Positions 53,323-62,218 of a stretch of DNA of 64,000 nucleotides are shown here, one piece after another. Every line of letters begins with the position of its first letter. The stretch's first letter is position 1. A program made the translations under genes and the position numbers. A model generated the notes under the pieces. That model was not told the DNA's origin. It saw only the letters and a list, made by a program, of their open reading frames with translations, and searched no databases. This DNA is from Saccharomonospora amisosensis (GTDB lineage Bacteria; Actinomycetota; Actinomycetes; Mycobacteriales; Pseudonocardiaceae), in NCBI RefSeq assembly GCF_011761185.1, contig NZ_JAAOYM010000001.1, forward strand, positions 4,402,001 to 4,466,000, read 5' to 3'.

Positions 53323-54483
53323 TTACTTGAGTAGGTTGCGGGCCATTACCATGCGCTGGATCTGGTTGGTGCCCTCGTAGATCTGGGTGATCTTGGCGTC
53401 GCGCATCATGCGTTCCACCGGGAAGTCGCGGGTGTAGCCCGCGCCGCCGAAGAGTTGCACGGCGTCGGTGGTGACGTCCATGGCGACGTCGGAGGCGTAG
53501 GACTTGGCGGCGCTGGCCATGAAGGAGGCACGCGCGTCGCCGCGCTCGGTGGCCGCGGCGGAGGCGTAGACGAGATGACGGGCGGCCTCGACCTTGGTGG
53601 CCATGTCGGCGAGCATGAACTGCACGCCCTGGAACTCGGCGATCGTCCGGCCGAACTGCTTGCGCTCCTTGACGTAGTCCACTGCCGCGTCGAGCGCGCC
53701 CTGCGCGATACCGAGCGCCTGCGCGCCGATGGTCGGCCGGGTGTGGTCCAGCGTGCGCAGCGCGGTCTTGAGCCCGGTGCCCGGCTCGCCGATGATGCGA
53801 TCAGCGGGGATGGTGCAGTTCTCGAAGTAGATCTCCCTGGTGGGCGAGCCCTTGATGCCGAGCTTGCGCTCCTTGGGACCGACCGAGAATCCGGGGTCGT
53901 CGGCGTGCACCACGAACGCGGAGATCCCGTTCGCCTTCTTCTCGGCGTCGGGGTCGGTGACGGCCATCACCGTGTACCAGCTCGACTCCCCGGCGTTGGT
54001 GATCCAGCACTTGGTGCCGTTGAGTACCCAGGTGTCACCCTCCAGCCGCGCCCGCGTGCGCATGGACGCGGTGTCCGAGCCGGCCTCACGCTCCGACAGC
54101 GCGTACGACACCATCGCCTCGCCCGCCGCGATGGAGGGCAGCACCTGCTTCTTCAACGCGTCCGAGGCCGAAAGCAGGATCGGCTGCGTGCCCAGCTTGT
54201 TGACCGCGGGGATCAGCGACGCCGACGCGTCGACGCGCGCGACCTCCTCGATCACGATGCAGGCCGCGATCGCGTCCGCGCCCTGCCCGCCGAACTCCTC
54301 GGGCAGGTGAACGGCATGGAAGCCGGCCCGGATCAGCGCGTCACGCGCCTCCACCGGGTAGCGCTCCTGCTCATCCACCTCGGCGGCATGCGGGGCGATC
54401 TCCTTCTCCGCCAGCGCGCGCACCGCCGCTCGCAGTTCTTCGTGCTCCTCGGCGAGTTGATAGAGCCCTGGACCGTCGGTCAC
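53323..54483 (-). CDS. fadE25: Acyl-CoA dehydrogenase FadE25
   Basis: FAD-dependent acyl-CoA dehydrogenase of 386 residues. It has AVHLPEEFGGQGADAIAACI, SYALSEREAGSDTASM, CWITNAGESSWYTVMAV and the catalytic Glu in IYEGTNQIQRMVMARNLL. Gene order (fadE25, purE, purK) matches Rv3274c-Rv3276c. GTG 54483 is chosen over 54492 because AGAAGGG lies 8 bases before it. Divergent from the acyl-CoA ligase, with which it may share a substrate; that link is inference. Confidence 0.9.
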   Translation of the reverse strand: MTDGPGLYQLAEEHEELRAAVRALAEKEIAPHAAEVDEQERYPVEARDALIRAGFHAVHLPEEFGGQGADAIAACIVIEEVARVDASASLIPAVNKLGTQPILLSASDALKKQVLPSIAAGEAMVSYALSEREAGSDTASMRTRARLEGDTWVLNGTKCWITNAGESSWYTVMAVTDPDAEKKANGISAFVVHADDPGFSVGPKERKLGIKGSPTREIYFENCTIPADRIIGEPGTGLKTALRTLDHTRPTIGAQALGIAQGALDAAVDYVKERKQFGRTIAEFQGVQFMLADMATKVEAARHLVYASAAATERGDARASFMASAAKSYASDVAMDVTTDAVQLFGGAGYTRDFPVERMMRDAKITQIYEGTNQIQRMVMARNLLK

Positions 54484-54553
54484 CGGCGCCACCCTTCTGC
54501 AGAAAGGCCGTTTTGCTCGGCATCCATGTTAGTGCGCGTTTACTCGGAAGTCC

Positions 54554-54583
54554 TTGTGTCTTCTGCCGCACCTTACTTACTGT
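54554..54583 (+). promoter_or_regulatory. Predicted promoter of the acyl-CoA ligase
   Basis: TTGTGT (54554-54559) and TACTGT (54578-54583) are 18 bases apart, and the ATG at 54590 follows 6 bases later. This is the best-formed leaderless promoter in the window. Confidence 0.5.
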
Positions 54584-54589
54584 CGGGTG

Positions 54590-56236
54590 ATGCCGACCAC
54601 AATGATGTCGCCGCCACCAGGGTTGCCCAACTCGCTCGACTACCCCGAGGTCCCCGTCGGCTCGCTGCTCGCCGGCGCGGCGACCCGCTACGGCGACCGC
54701 ACCGCGTTCCAGCACGGTGACCAGAAGCTGAGCTTCACGCAACTGTGGGAATCGGCGTGCCGGTTCGCCAACGCGCTGCTCGACCGCGGTGTCGGCAAGG
54801 GCGACACCGTCGCCCTGCACCTGCCGAACTGCCTGGCGTTTCCCATCGCCTACTACGGCACGCTGCTGGCAGGCGCCACGTTCAGCCCGGCGAACCCGCT
54901 GCTGCCGCCCGGTGACCTCGCCGCGCAACTCGCCGACTGCGAAGCGAAGGCCGCCGTCACCTTCGGGCCCGTGGCGGCAGCGCTTGCCGGAACCGGCGTC
55001 GAGCTGGTGATCGTTGTGCAACCGACCGACGAGGGGCAACTCGATTTCCAGGACTTCGTCGCGACCGCTGAACAGGCGGCGCCAAGGGTGGACATCGACG
55101 TCGACAACCTGGCACATCTGGCCTACACCGGCGGCACCACCGGCCGGTCGAAGGGGGTGCGGATTCCGCATCGCAACGTCGTCGTCAACACGCTGCAGTA
55201 CGCGTGCTGGGGGTCGGGAGCGGTTCCAGTGCTCGACGCCGACGGCAACCCCACACTGGACCAGATCGGCAGCGAGGACGAGTGGCCGGTGCGGCTCGGC
55301 ACCGGCATCGGCATCAATCTCACCCCGTGGTTCCACGCCATGGGCACCATCGGCGGGCTCAATGTCTCCGTCGTCAGCGGCGGCACCGTCGTCATACACG
55401 ACCGGTTCGACCCGCAGTCCTATGTGGCCGACGCGCAGCGGCTGCGGGTCACCTCGATGAGCGGAGCGCCCGCGTTGTTCGCCGCGTTGCTGGCGTGCGA
55501 GGACTTCCACAAGGCCGACCTGTCCTCCGTGCGCGCGATCACGTCGGGTGCGGCTCCGATGCCCCACGAGATGATCAAGGCGCTGCAAAGGCTCGTCCCC
55601 GAAGCCGTGATCGCGGAGGGATACGGGCTGACCGAGGTCACGATGGGTGCGACACTGTCGCCGAGTTGGCGTTCGGGTACGCGCAAGGTGGGTTCGGTTG
55701 GTGTGCCCATCTTCGACACCGAGGTCAAGATCATGCCCGCCGAGGGCGGCGACGAGGAACTCGCCGCGAACACGCCAGGCGAGGTGTGTGTCCGTGGCCC
55801 GCAGGTGATGCTCGGCTACCACAACCGGCAGGAGGAGACCGCTGCGGTGCTGGTGGACGGGTGGCTGCACACCGGCGACGTCGGGGTGATCGACGACGAC
55901 GGCTACCTGTCTATTGTGGATCGCAAGAAGGACATGCTGATCTACAAGGGGTACAACGTATACCCCCGCGAACTCGAGGAATTGCTCATGGCGCTGCCCC
56001 AGGTCGCCTCGGCCGCGGTGGTGGGCAGGAAGACGGTGGAGACCGGCGAACTGCCGGTGGCGTTCGTCGTACGCGCTCCCGGCCACGATGAGGCGACTGC
56101 CGAGCAACTGCTCGACGCGGTTAACTCGCAGGTGGTGCCGTACAAGCGGCTGCGGGAGCTGCACTTCGTGGACACCATCCCGGTCTCGGCCGCGGGCAAG
56201 GTGCTCAAGCGGGAGTTGCGCGCGCAACTGACGTGA
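54590..56236 (+). CDS. Acyl-CoA synthetase (AMP-dependent ligase)
   Basis: ANL-superfamily ligase of 548 residues that activates a carboxylic acid with ATP and CoA. It has the P-loop AYTGGTTGRSKGV, EGYGLTEVTMGATLSP, DGWLHTGDVGVIDDDGYL, the hinge DRKKDMLIYKGYNVYP and the catalytic lysine in AAGKVLKRELR near the C-terminus. It is probably specific for a fatty or aromatic acid; which one cannot be told. ATG 54590 fits the leaderless promoter. Divergent from fadE25; converges on purE. Confidence 0.88.
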   Translation: MPTTMMSPPPGLPNSLDYPEVPVGSLLAGAATRYGDRTAFQHGDQKLSFTQLWESACRFANALLDRGVGKGDTVALHLPNCLAFPIAYYGTLLAGATFSPANPLLPPGDLAAQLADCEAKAAVTFGPVAAALAGTGVELVIVVQPTDEGQLDFQDFVATAEQAAPRVDIDVDNLAHLAYTGGTTGRSKGVRIPHRNVVVNTLQYACWGSGAVPVLDADGNPTLDQIGSEDEWPVRLGTGIGINLTPWFHAMGTIGGLNVSVVSGGTVVIHDRFDPQSYVADAQRLRVTSMSGAPALFAALLACEDFHKADLSSVRAITSGAAPMPHEMIKALQRLVPEAVIAEGYGLTEVTMGATLSPSWRSGTRKVGSVGVPIFDTEVKIMPAEGGDEELAANTPGEVCVRGPQVMLGYHNRQEETAAVLVDGWLHTGDVGVIDDDGYLSIVDRKKDMLIYKGYNVYPRELEELLMALPQVASAAVVGRKTVETGELPVAFVVRAPGHDEATAEQLLDAVNSQVVPYKRLRELHFVDTIPVSAAGKVLKRELRAQLT

Positions 56237-56245
56237 CCGTCGGCG

Positions 56246-56269
56246 GGCGGGGCGCCCGTTCGCCCCGCC
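56246..56269. terminator. Bidirectional hairpin between converging genes
   Basis: GGCGGGGCG (56246-56254) and CGCCCCGCC (56261-56269) form a perfect 9-bp stem around a 6-base loop. It fills the 34-base gap between the acyl-CoA ligase and purE stops. No T-tract follows on either strand, which is common for actinobacterial terminators. Confidence 0.5.
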
Positions 56270-56270
56270 G

Positions 56271-56768
56271 CTACTCGCCGAGTCGGGCGCGCAGCGCGGC
56301 GTCCTTGTCAAGCACGAGCTGCTCCAGGTCCGCCTGGAACCGCTCCATCCGCTCGCGCAGGGCATCGTCGCCCGCGGCCAGCACCCGCACGGCGAGCAGG
56401 CCCGCGTTGCGCGCACCACCGACCGAAACCGTGGCCACCGGCACCCCCGCTGGCATTTGCACGATCGAGAGCAACGAGTCCAGCCCGTCCAGGTGCTTCA
56501 GCGGCACGGGAACCCCGATCACGGGCAGCGGGGTCGCCGACGCGACCATCCCGGGCAGATGCGCGGCTCCGCCCGCCCCCGCGATGATCACCTTGATTCC
56601 CCTGCCCGCCGCCGAGCGCGCGTAGTCCAGCATCCGTCGCGGCGTCCGGTGCGCCGAGTACACGCCCACCTCGTAGGGCACCGAGAACTCCCGCAGTGCC
56701 TGCCCCGCCGCCTCGAGCACCGGCCAGTCGGAGTCGCTGCCCATGATCAGGCCTACCTGTGCGGTCAC
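56271..56768 (-). CDS. purE: N5-CAIR mutase PurE
   Basis: Purine synthesis enzyme of 165 residues that rearranges N5-carboxyaminoimidazole ribonucleotide to CAIR. It has the signature [29 protein letters not shown] and [16 protein letters not shown]. The GTG at 56768 overlaps the purK stop by four bases, with a GAGGAG site. It works with PurK upstream in the same operon. Confidence 0.93.
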   Translation of the reverse strand: MTAQVGLIMGSDSDWPVLEAAGQALREFSVPYEVGVYSAHRTPRRMLDYARSAAGRGIKVIIAGAGGAAHLPGMVASATPLPVIGVPVPLKHLDGLDSLLSIVQMPAGVPVATVSVGGARNAGLLAVRVLAAGDDALRERMERFQADLEQLVLDKDAALRARLGE

Positions 56769-57958
56769 CGTTCTCCTCGGTGGGTCTCGTAGCCGTCGAG
56801 CCATTCGGCGTGGGAAAGCCAATGCGCCGCCAGCCGCGCCTTCTCGCGCAGTCTCGGGGTCAACTCGCCGAGCAGGTTCACGTGCCCCAGCTTGCGGCCC
56901 GGACGCTCACCCTTTCCGTACAGGTGCACCCGTACGTCGGGGAACCGCGCGAAGAGGTGGTGCAGCCGCTCGTCAGGCCGCATCGCGGGCGAGGCGGGGG
57001 CGCCTAGCACATTGGCCATCACGGTGGGCGAGAGCAGTTCCGTCGCCCCAAGTGGGTAGTCGAGCACCGCGCGAAGATGCTGCTCGAACTGCGACGTCGC
57101 CGAGCCGTCCATCGTCCAGTGCCCCGAGTTGTGGGGCCGCATGGCCAGCTCGTTCACCAGCAGTCCGCCGTCGGTCTCGAACAACTCGACGGCGAGCACA
57201 CCCGCCACATCAAGCGCTTCCGCGATGCGCAGCGCCAGGTCCTGCGCCTCCTGGGTGCGCCGCGCCGACAGCCCGGGAGCGGGCGCCAGTACCTCGGTGT
57301 TGATACCTCCGGACTGCACGGTCTCCACGACCGGCCAGGCCGCTCCCTGCCCGAAGGGTGAGCGCGCCACCAGCGCGGACAGCTCCCGCCGCATGGTGAC
57401 CCTGGTCTCGACCAGCAGCGGTGTCCCCGCTTCCAGCAGTTCGGGTATCAGGCCGCGGGCGTCGTCCGGCGAATCCAGCGGCCACACCCCCCTGCCGTCG
57501 TAGCCGCCCCTCGCGGCCTTGAGTACAACAGGCCAGCCACGCGCGTCGGCGAACTTCAGTACGTCCTCGACCCCGGTGACCTCCGTGAACGGCGGCCCAG
57601 GAAAGCCGAGACCCGCGAGGCGCTCCCGCATCAGCAGCTTGTCCTGTGCGAACGCGAGCGCGTAGGGACCTGGTCGTAGCTGGAAGCCCTCGCCGGCCAG
57701 TGTCAGCAGGTGCTCACCCGGCACGTGCTCGTGGTCGAAGGTGACGACATCGACACCACGAGCGAACGAGCGCAGTGCCTCCAGGTCGGTGTGATGGCCG
57801 TACACCACCTCGCCCGCCACCAGGCCCGCCGAGTCGTGCTCGCCAGCAGCGAGCACACGAAGCGACTGGCCGAGCGAGATGGCCGCCTGGTGGGTCATTC
57901 TGGCGAGTTGACCGCCGCCGACCATGCCGACGATGGGGAGTCCGGTGCGGGTGTCCAT
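56765..57958 (-). CDS. purK: N5-CAIR synthetase PurK
   Basis: ATP-grasp enzyme of 397 residues that carboxylates AIR to N5-CAIR. It has [31 protein letters not shown], the ATP-binding [17 protein letters not shown], and [20 protein letters not shown]. Its stop overlaps the purE start. This order, purK then purE, is the usual actinobacterial arrangement. Confidence 0.93.
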   Translation of the reverse strand: MDTRTGLPIVGMVGGGQLARMTHQAAISLGQSLRVLAAGEHDSAGLVAGEVVYGHHTDLEALRSFARGVDVVTFDHEHVPGEHLLTLAGEGFQLRPGPYALAFAQDKLLMRERLAGLGFPGPPFTEVTGVEDVLKFADARGWPVVLKAARGGYDGRGVWPLDSPDDARGLIPELLEAGTPLLVETRVTMRRELSALVARSPFGQGAAWPVVETVQSGGINTEVLAPAPGLSARRTQEAQDLALRIAEALDVAGVLAVELFETDGGLLVNELAMRPHNSGHWTMDGSATSQFEQHLRAVLDYPLGATELLSPTVMANVLGAPASPAMRPDERLHHLFARFPDVRVHLYGKGERPGRKLGHVNLLGELTPRLREKARLAAHWLSHAEWLDGYETHRGER

Positions 57959-57984
57959 GATGGGCTCAGCCTAATCGAGCACGG

Positions 57985-59274
57985 TCACGCCCGTTTCCTG
58001 CGCCACAGCCAACGCAGGCCGAGCACGGCGGCAAGGCACAGCGGCACGAGCAGGTAGGCGCTGCCGAGCACGTACTGCCAAAACGCCCAGTGCAGTTCCA
58101 GGTTGCGCCCGTTGGGCAGCACCAGCAGCACGCAACTCACGAACACCACGATCACCGCACCGGCGGCTGCCCACCGCTTCCACGCCGTCGCGGGCGTCGT
58201 CAGCGGCAGCCGGGAGACCAGCAGCACGATGAGCGGCACCGCCCACACCCAGTGGTGTGACCACGAGACCGGGGACACCAGCAACGCGTAGAACGCCGTG
58301 ACCAGCAGCGCGGCGAGCGACTCTCCGCTGCGATGGAACCGAAGCATCAGCCACACCGCAGGCGGCGCGAGGGCGGCGCCCATGGCGAGCGCCACGGATG
58401 ACGACCACGGCGCGAGATCGGACAGCCTGTTGATGAGGCCGTTCAGCGACTGGTTGCCCGCCCAGTGCATCGGGCCGATACGGCCCTGGTCGCTGATGGT
58501 GTGGGTCCAAAATCGCATGGCGTCGCCGGGCACCAGCGCGAACAGCAGCGCTTGCAGCCCGACGAACGTACCGAGTGCGCGAAGCGCCTCCATTCGCCTG
58601 CCGGTGAACAGCAGGTGCGGGATGAAGATCAACGGGGTGAGCTTTACGGCGGCGGCGACACCGACCAGTACCCCGCCCCAGCGGCTGTCCCTGCGGCAGA
58701 TCACCAGCACGTCCAGCACGATCAGCGCCATCAGGATCAGGTTGATCTGGCCGAGGAACACGGTTCGCCACACCGGTTCCAGCGCCAGGAACACCACGCC
58801 GAAGATCAACGTAGCGCGGGCGGGAGAGGCCCAGCGCGGTACCTCGCCACGGGGTAGCGGCAGCGACGCGATCGTCACCCGGATCACCAGTGCCAGCGCG
58901 AGAAACGACACCGCGGCGACCACGCCCCACGCGACCTGCACCGGCAACACCGCGAGCGGCACGAACAGCAGCGCGGCGGTCGGCGGGTAGGTGAACGGCA
59001 ACAACGCCCACCACGGCTCGGGCCCGAGTGTGTTGGCGTTGTACAGCGGCTCGCCGTGCAGCAGGGTGATCGCGCCCGCGCGGTAGACGGCGCTGTCGAC
59101 ACCGAGCCGCCAGTCGAACAGCCAGCCCAGCACACCGGCCAGCAGCGACACCGAAGGCAGCGCGAGCAGCAGCGCGACCGAGCGGGGCCGCACGGACAGC
59201 CTGCCGAGCGAATCCTTCAGCGACAGCTTGGATTCCGGGGCGGCGCGCACCTCGGGTTCGAGAGTGACCGGCAT
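57985..59274 (-). CDS. GT87-type polyprenol-linked mannosyltransferase (membrane)
   Basis: Integral membrane glycosyltransferase of 429 residues. It has about ten to twelve helices and the GT87/DUF2029 features: an external loop with DWRLGVDSAVYRAGAITLLHG early, FTYPPTAALLFVPLAVL, GQINLILMALIVLDVL and GVAAAVKLTPLIFIPHLLF. Relatives include PimE and the arabinomannan-type mannosyltransferases of mycobacteria. It probably adds mannose outside the membrane from a polyprenol donor; manB could supply GDP-mannose. It lies 26 bases upstream of purK on the same strand. Confidence 0.82.
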   Translation of the reverse strand: MPVTLEPEVRAAPESKLSLKDSLGRLSVRPRSVALLLALPSVSLLAGVLGWLFDWRLGVDSAVYRAGAITLLHGEPLYNANTLGPEPWWALLPFTYPPTAALLFVPLAVLPVQVAWGVVAAVSFLALALVIRVTIASLPLPRGEVPRWASPARATLIFGVVFLALEPVWRTVFLGQINLILMALIVLDVLVICRRDSRWGGVLVGVAAAVKLTPLIFIPHLLFTGRRMEALRALGTFVGLQALLFALVPGDAMRFWTHTISDQGRIGPMHWAGNQSLNGLINRLSDLAPWSSSVALAMGAALAPPAVWLMLRFHRSGESLAALLVTAFYALLVSPVSWSHHWVWAVPLIVLLVSRLPLTTPATAWKRWAAAGAVIVVFVSCVLLVLPNGRNLELHWAFWQYVLGSAYLLVPLCLAAVLGLRWLWRRKRA

Positions 59275-59472
59275 GGCCGCCTCACAATCCGACGGGTATC
59301 GACAGCCTCACGGCAACTAGGAAATCACGAAACGACATCGACTTCGGTGGCAACCCCGGCACTACGCGGCGTACACCGGTGGTGACACACCCGCCCGGTG
59401 CCCACCGCCGGGATGTCCGTCACACTTGGCCTGCACGGTTGTCGAGCCGGGCACAGGCAAGGAAGGAGCGCC

Positions 59473-61581
59473 GTGTCGACCGCCCTCCCGGACCCCAAGG
59501 GCAGCAGCGATGCCGAGCTGATCGCATCGGTGCGCGAGGGCAGGATCGAGGCGTACGGCACCCTCTACGAGCGCCACGTGGCCGCGGCGTACAACCTGGC
59601 GCGCCAGTTGACTCGTTCCGCGACGGAATCCGACGACCTGGTGTCCGAGGCGTTCGCGAAGGTGCTCGACGCACTGCGTGCGGGTAAGGGACCGGACAGT
59701 GCGTTCCGGGCTTACCTGCTCACCACGCTGCGGCACGTCGCATACGACCGGGCACGCAAGGACCGGCGCGTTGACCTCACCGCCGACATCACCAGCGTCG
59801 AGGAGGGTGTCGACGCGCTCAAGGTGCCGTTCACCGACACCGCGGTGCGAGGACTGGAACGATCGCTGGCCGCGAAGGCGTTCGGCAGGCTTCCCGAACG
59901 TTGGCAGACGGTGCTGTGGCATACCGAAATCGAACGCCAGTCACCTGCCGAGGTGGCGCCGCTGCTCGGCCTCACACCCAACGGTGTCTCGGCGCTGGCC
60001 TACCGCGCGAGGGAGGGGTTGCGGCAGGCGTATCTACAGGCTCACCTCGCCGAGACCGAACAGCAGCGGTGCAGGGCGACGGTGAGCAGGCTCGGGGCGT
60101 GGACGAGGCACGCGCTGTCCAGGCGGGAACGCGCGCAGGTGGAAGCGCATCTGGACCGGTGTCCCAGGTGCGGGGCGCTCGCGGCCGAACTGGCCGACGT
60201 CAACAGCGCGCTCCGTGCGGTGGTGGCGCCGCTCGTGCTCGGTGGCCTTGTGGCGGACTACCTGGCGACGACGGGCGCGGGTGCGGCCAAAGAACTGGCC
60301 GCACAGCCGCCTGCCACCGAAAGCAGCGCCTCCCCGGGCGATACGACGGACGCCGGGACCGCGATAGCGCCCGCGAGCCCTCGCCAGTTCGTCGGTGTGG
60401 CGGGCTCCGGTGTGGCTATGGCTGCCGCGATCGCCATCGCGTTGGCGGCAGGCGGGGTCTCGCCGCCGCTGGCGCAACGGCCGCCGTCGGCCACGCAGGT
60501 GCCCACCCCACCCAGCAGCCAGCAGCCGCTGCCCGAGCCAGGACCGGTCCCTCCGCTGCTTCCACCCGCTACTTCCGCACCGCTGATCCCGTCGCTGCCC
60601 GCCACCCGCACGCCACCGTTGCCTACCGCGCCCAGCACGTCACGGCCTGCTGAGGAGCCCGCGCCCGGACCGGCCAGGGTGGTGCTGCGCGAGCACGTGT
60701 CCGAACTCGTTCTCGAAGCCGACGGCGCACCCGCGGAGTTGCCGTTCACGGTCCGCAACGAGGGCGAAAGCACTTCCAGCGGCGTCAAGCTGACCCTGCG
60801 GTTGCCGCCCGGGATCAGCGCCGTAGCACCGGGTGGTGGCGGAGGCTCGCCGCAGGGCCACGTGGCGGGTGAGCCGGTCGGCACAGCACGTACACCCACC
60901 GGGGGTCACGACATCAACTGCCCCGCCGGAACGGGCACGGTGACCTGCGAGCGCGGCGGTCTGGCGCCCGGCGAGTCGGCGGTGTTCAGGCTGTGGCTGC
61001 GGGCGGCGGGCAACGCGGAGGCCGGCCGGATCACCGGCTCGCTCGGCCTCGGAGCCAGCAAGCGAGCCGACATCAGCGTGCCCCTCACCGTGCGCGCGGG
61101 CGACGTGGCCGAACTGGAGACGGAGAAGCTGCTCGGCGAGCGGCCAAGGGCGCTTTCGGTGGAGGTACGCAACGGCGGCAGGTCGCCACGCAGGGCGAGG
61201 GTTGAGTTCGACCGGCCCGGCATGGCGTTTCCTCGCGGCGGCGCACTGAACTGCGACAGCGGGAACCGGCCACGCTGCTCGCCCCTCCGGCCGCTGCGAC
61301 CAGGAGAGTCGTTCCGGATGCTGTACGTGCCCTACCGGGATCAGCGACACGTGCTGGAACTGACCGTGTCCGCGACCGTGGGCCACGCTCGCGTCACCGA
61401 GACGGTGGAATTCGCGTGCGGGTACGGCCACTGCGCGCGGGATGAGGTTCCCCAACGAGGTGGTCCGGGTTCGGAGGAGCCGACGACCGGCGACGCCGAG
61501 CCTCCATCGGCTCCGCACCTGCGAGAGGTGCTGCCGCCCGTCGTCAGGCAACGGCCGGTGGAGGGCCTGCTCGGCGGGTGA
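59473..61581 (+). CDS. ECF sigma factor fused to anti-sigma, membrane and extracellular domains
   Basis: The 702-residue protein contains a sigma factor and its apparent control module. Sigma region 2 covers about 16-75 (YERHVAAAYNLARQLTRSAT) and region 4 about 128-188 (LPERWQTVLWHTEIERQSPA, LLGLTPNGVSALAYRAREGL). A zinc-finger anti-sigma motif follows: His226-x3-Cys230-x2-Cys233 (HLDRCPRCG). Then come a membrane helix (about 306-328), a Pro/Ser/Thr linker (about 330-400) and an external beta-rich region to about 655 with two CARDB-like modules. AAGGAG precedes GTG 59473. Such fusions occur in actinobacteria, for example ECF53-type. The signal and regulon are unknown. Confidence 0.85.
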   Translation: MSTALPDPKGSSDAELIASVREGRIEAYGTLYERHVAAAYNLARQLTRSATESDDLVSEAFAKVLDALRAGKGPDSAFRAYLLTTLRHVAYDRARKDRRVDLTADITSVEEGVDALKVPFTDTAVRGLERSLAAKAFGRLPERWQTVLWHTEIERQSPAEVAPLLGLTPNGVSALAYRAREGLRQAYLQAHLAETEQQRCRATVSRLGAWTRHALSRRERAQVEAHLDRCPRCGALAAELADVNSALRAVVAPLVLGGLVADYLATTGAGAAKELAAQPPATESSASPGDTTDAGTAIAPASPRQFVGVAGSGVAMAAAIAIALAAGGVSPPLAQRPPSATQVPTPPSSQQPLPEPGPVPPLLPPATSAPLIPSLPATRTPPLPTAPSTSRPAEEPAPGPARVVLREHVSELVLEADGAPAELPFTVRNEGESTSSGVKLTLRLPPGISAVAPGGGGGSPQGHVAGEPVGTARTPTGGHDINCPAGTGTVTCERGGLAPGESAVFRLWLRAAGNAEAGRITGSLGLGASKRADISVPLTVRAGDVAELETEKLLGERPRALSVEVRNGGRSPRRARVEFDRPGMAFPRGGALNCDSGNRPRCSPLRPLRPGESFRMLYVPYRDQRHVLELTVSATVGHARVTETVEFACGYGHCARDEVPQRGGPGSEEPTTGDAEPPSAPHLREVLPPVVRQRPVEGLLGG

Positions 61582-61666
61582 GAGCGAGGCTGTCCTGACG
61601 TCGATGACCGGCAGGCAGCCTGCGCAGGAGAAACGCCGTGCTGACAGCGCGGACACCTCAACTGCG

Positions 61667-61672
61667 TAGACT
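61667..61672 (+). promoter_or_regulatory. Predicted -10 box of the GtrA gene
   Basis: TAGACT lies 6 bases before GTG 61679, with no ribosome site. CTGACA at 61641 is the nearest -35-like hexamer but is 20 bases away. Confidence 0.4.
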
Positions 61673-61678
61673 GCGGGC

Positions 61679-62218
61679 GTGGCTGTCGTCGAATCCGTGC
61701 TGGCCCACGTGCCTGAGCCGCTGCGGGCGGTGCTCATCAAGCACCGCGAGTTGCTCAAGTTCGCGGTGGTCGGTGGCACCACCTTCCTGGTCGACAACGG
61801 CATCTGGTACCTGCTCAAGCTGACGGTGCTCGAGGCCAAGCCCACGACCGCGAAGGGCATCGCGATCATCATCGCCACGATCGTGTCGTACGTGCTCAAC
61901 CGGGAGTGGTCGTTCCGCACTCGTGGCGGCCGGGAACGCCCCCACGAAGCGGCGCTGTTTTTCCTGGTCAGCGGGGTAGCCGTGGTGGTGAACCTGATCC
62001 CGCTGTACGCCTCACGGAACGTCTTCAACCTCGAGGTACCGCACGTGTCACTACTCGTGCAGGAAGTCGCCGACTTCGCGAGCGGGTCCGTGCTGGGCAT
62101 GCTGCTTGCGATGGCGTTTCGCTTCTGGGGTTTCAAGCGTTGGGTGTTCCCCGACGAGTTGGGTGATCGGCGTGGCGAGGACGCCGCCGTCGCCACCGAA
62201 CGGCGAGTGCGGGCCTAG
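61679..62218 (+). CDS. GtrA-like membrane protein (Rv3277-like)
   Basis: The 179-residue protein has four membrane helices and the GtrA pattern: LLKFAVVGGTTFLVDNGIWY, AKGIAIIIATIVSYVLNREW, and late FRFWGFKRWVFPD. GtrA proteins help move polyprenol-linked sugars across the membrane. M. tuberculosis has Rv3277 beside purK. Here the sigma-fusion and GT87 genes separate them. It could serve the glycans of the nearby transferases. Its stop overlaps the convergent kinase gene by four bases. Confidence 0.85.
   Translation: MAVVESVLAHVPEPLRAVLIKHRELLKFAVVGGTTFLVDNGIWYLLKLTVLEAKPTTAKGIAIIIATIVSYVLNREWSFRTRGGRERPHEAALFFLVSGVAVVVNLIPLYASRNVFNLEVPHVSLLVQEVADFASGSVLGMLLAMAFRFWGFKRWVFPDELGDRRGEDAAVATERRVRA

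Noticed and set aside
54371-56419. Long minus-strand frame of 682 codons opposite the acyl-CoA ligase
   Set aside because: Shadow frame; the plus-strand ligase has all ANL motifs.
60640-62196. Minus-strand frame of 518 codons opposite the sigma fusion and GtrA genes
   Set aside because: Crosses two well-supported genes, has low-complexity composition and no recognisable domain.
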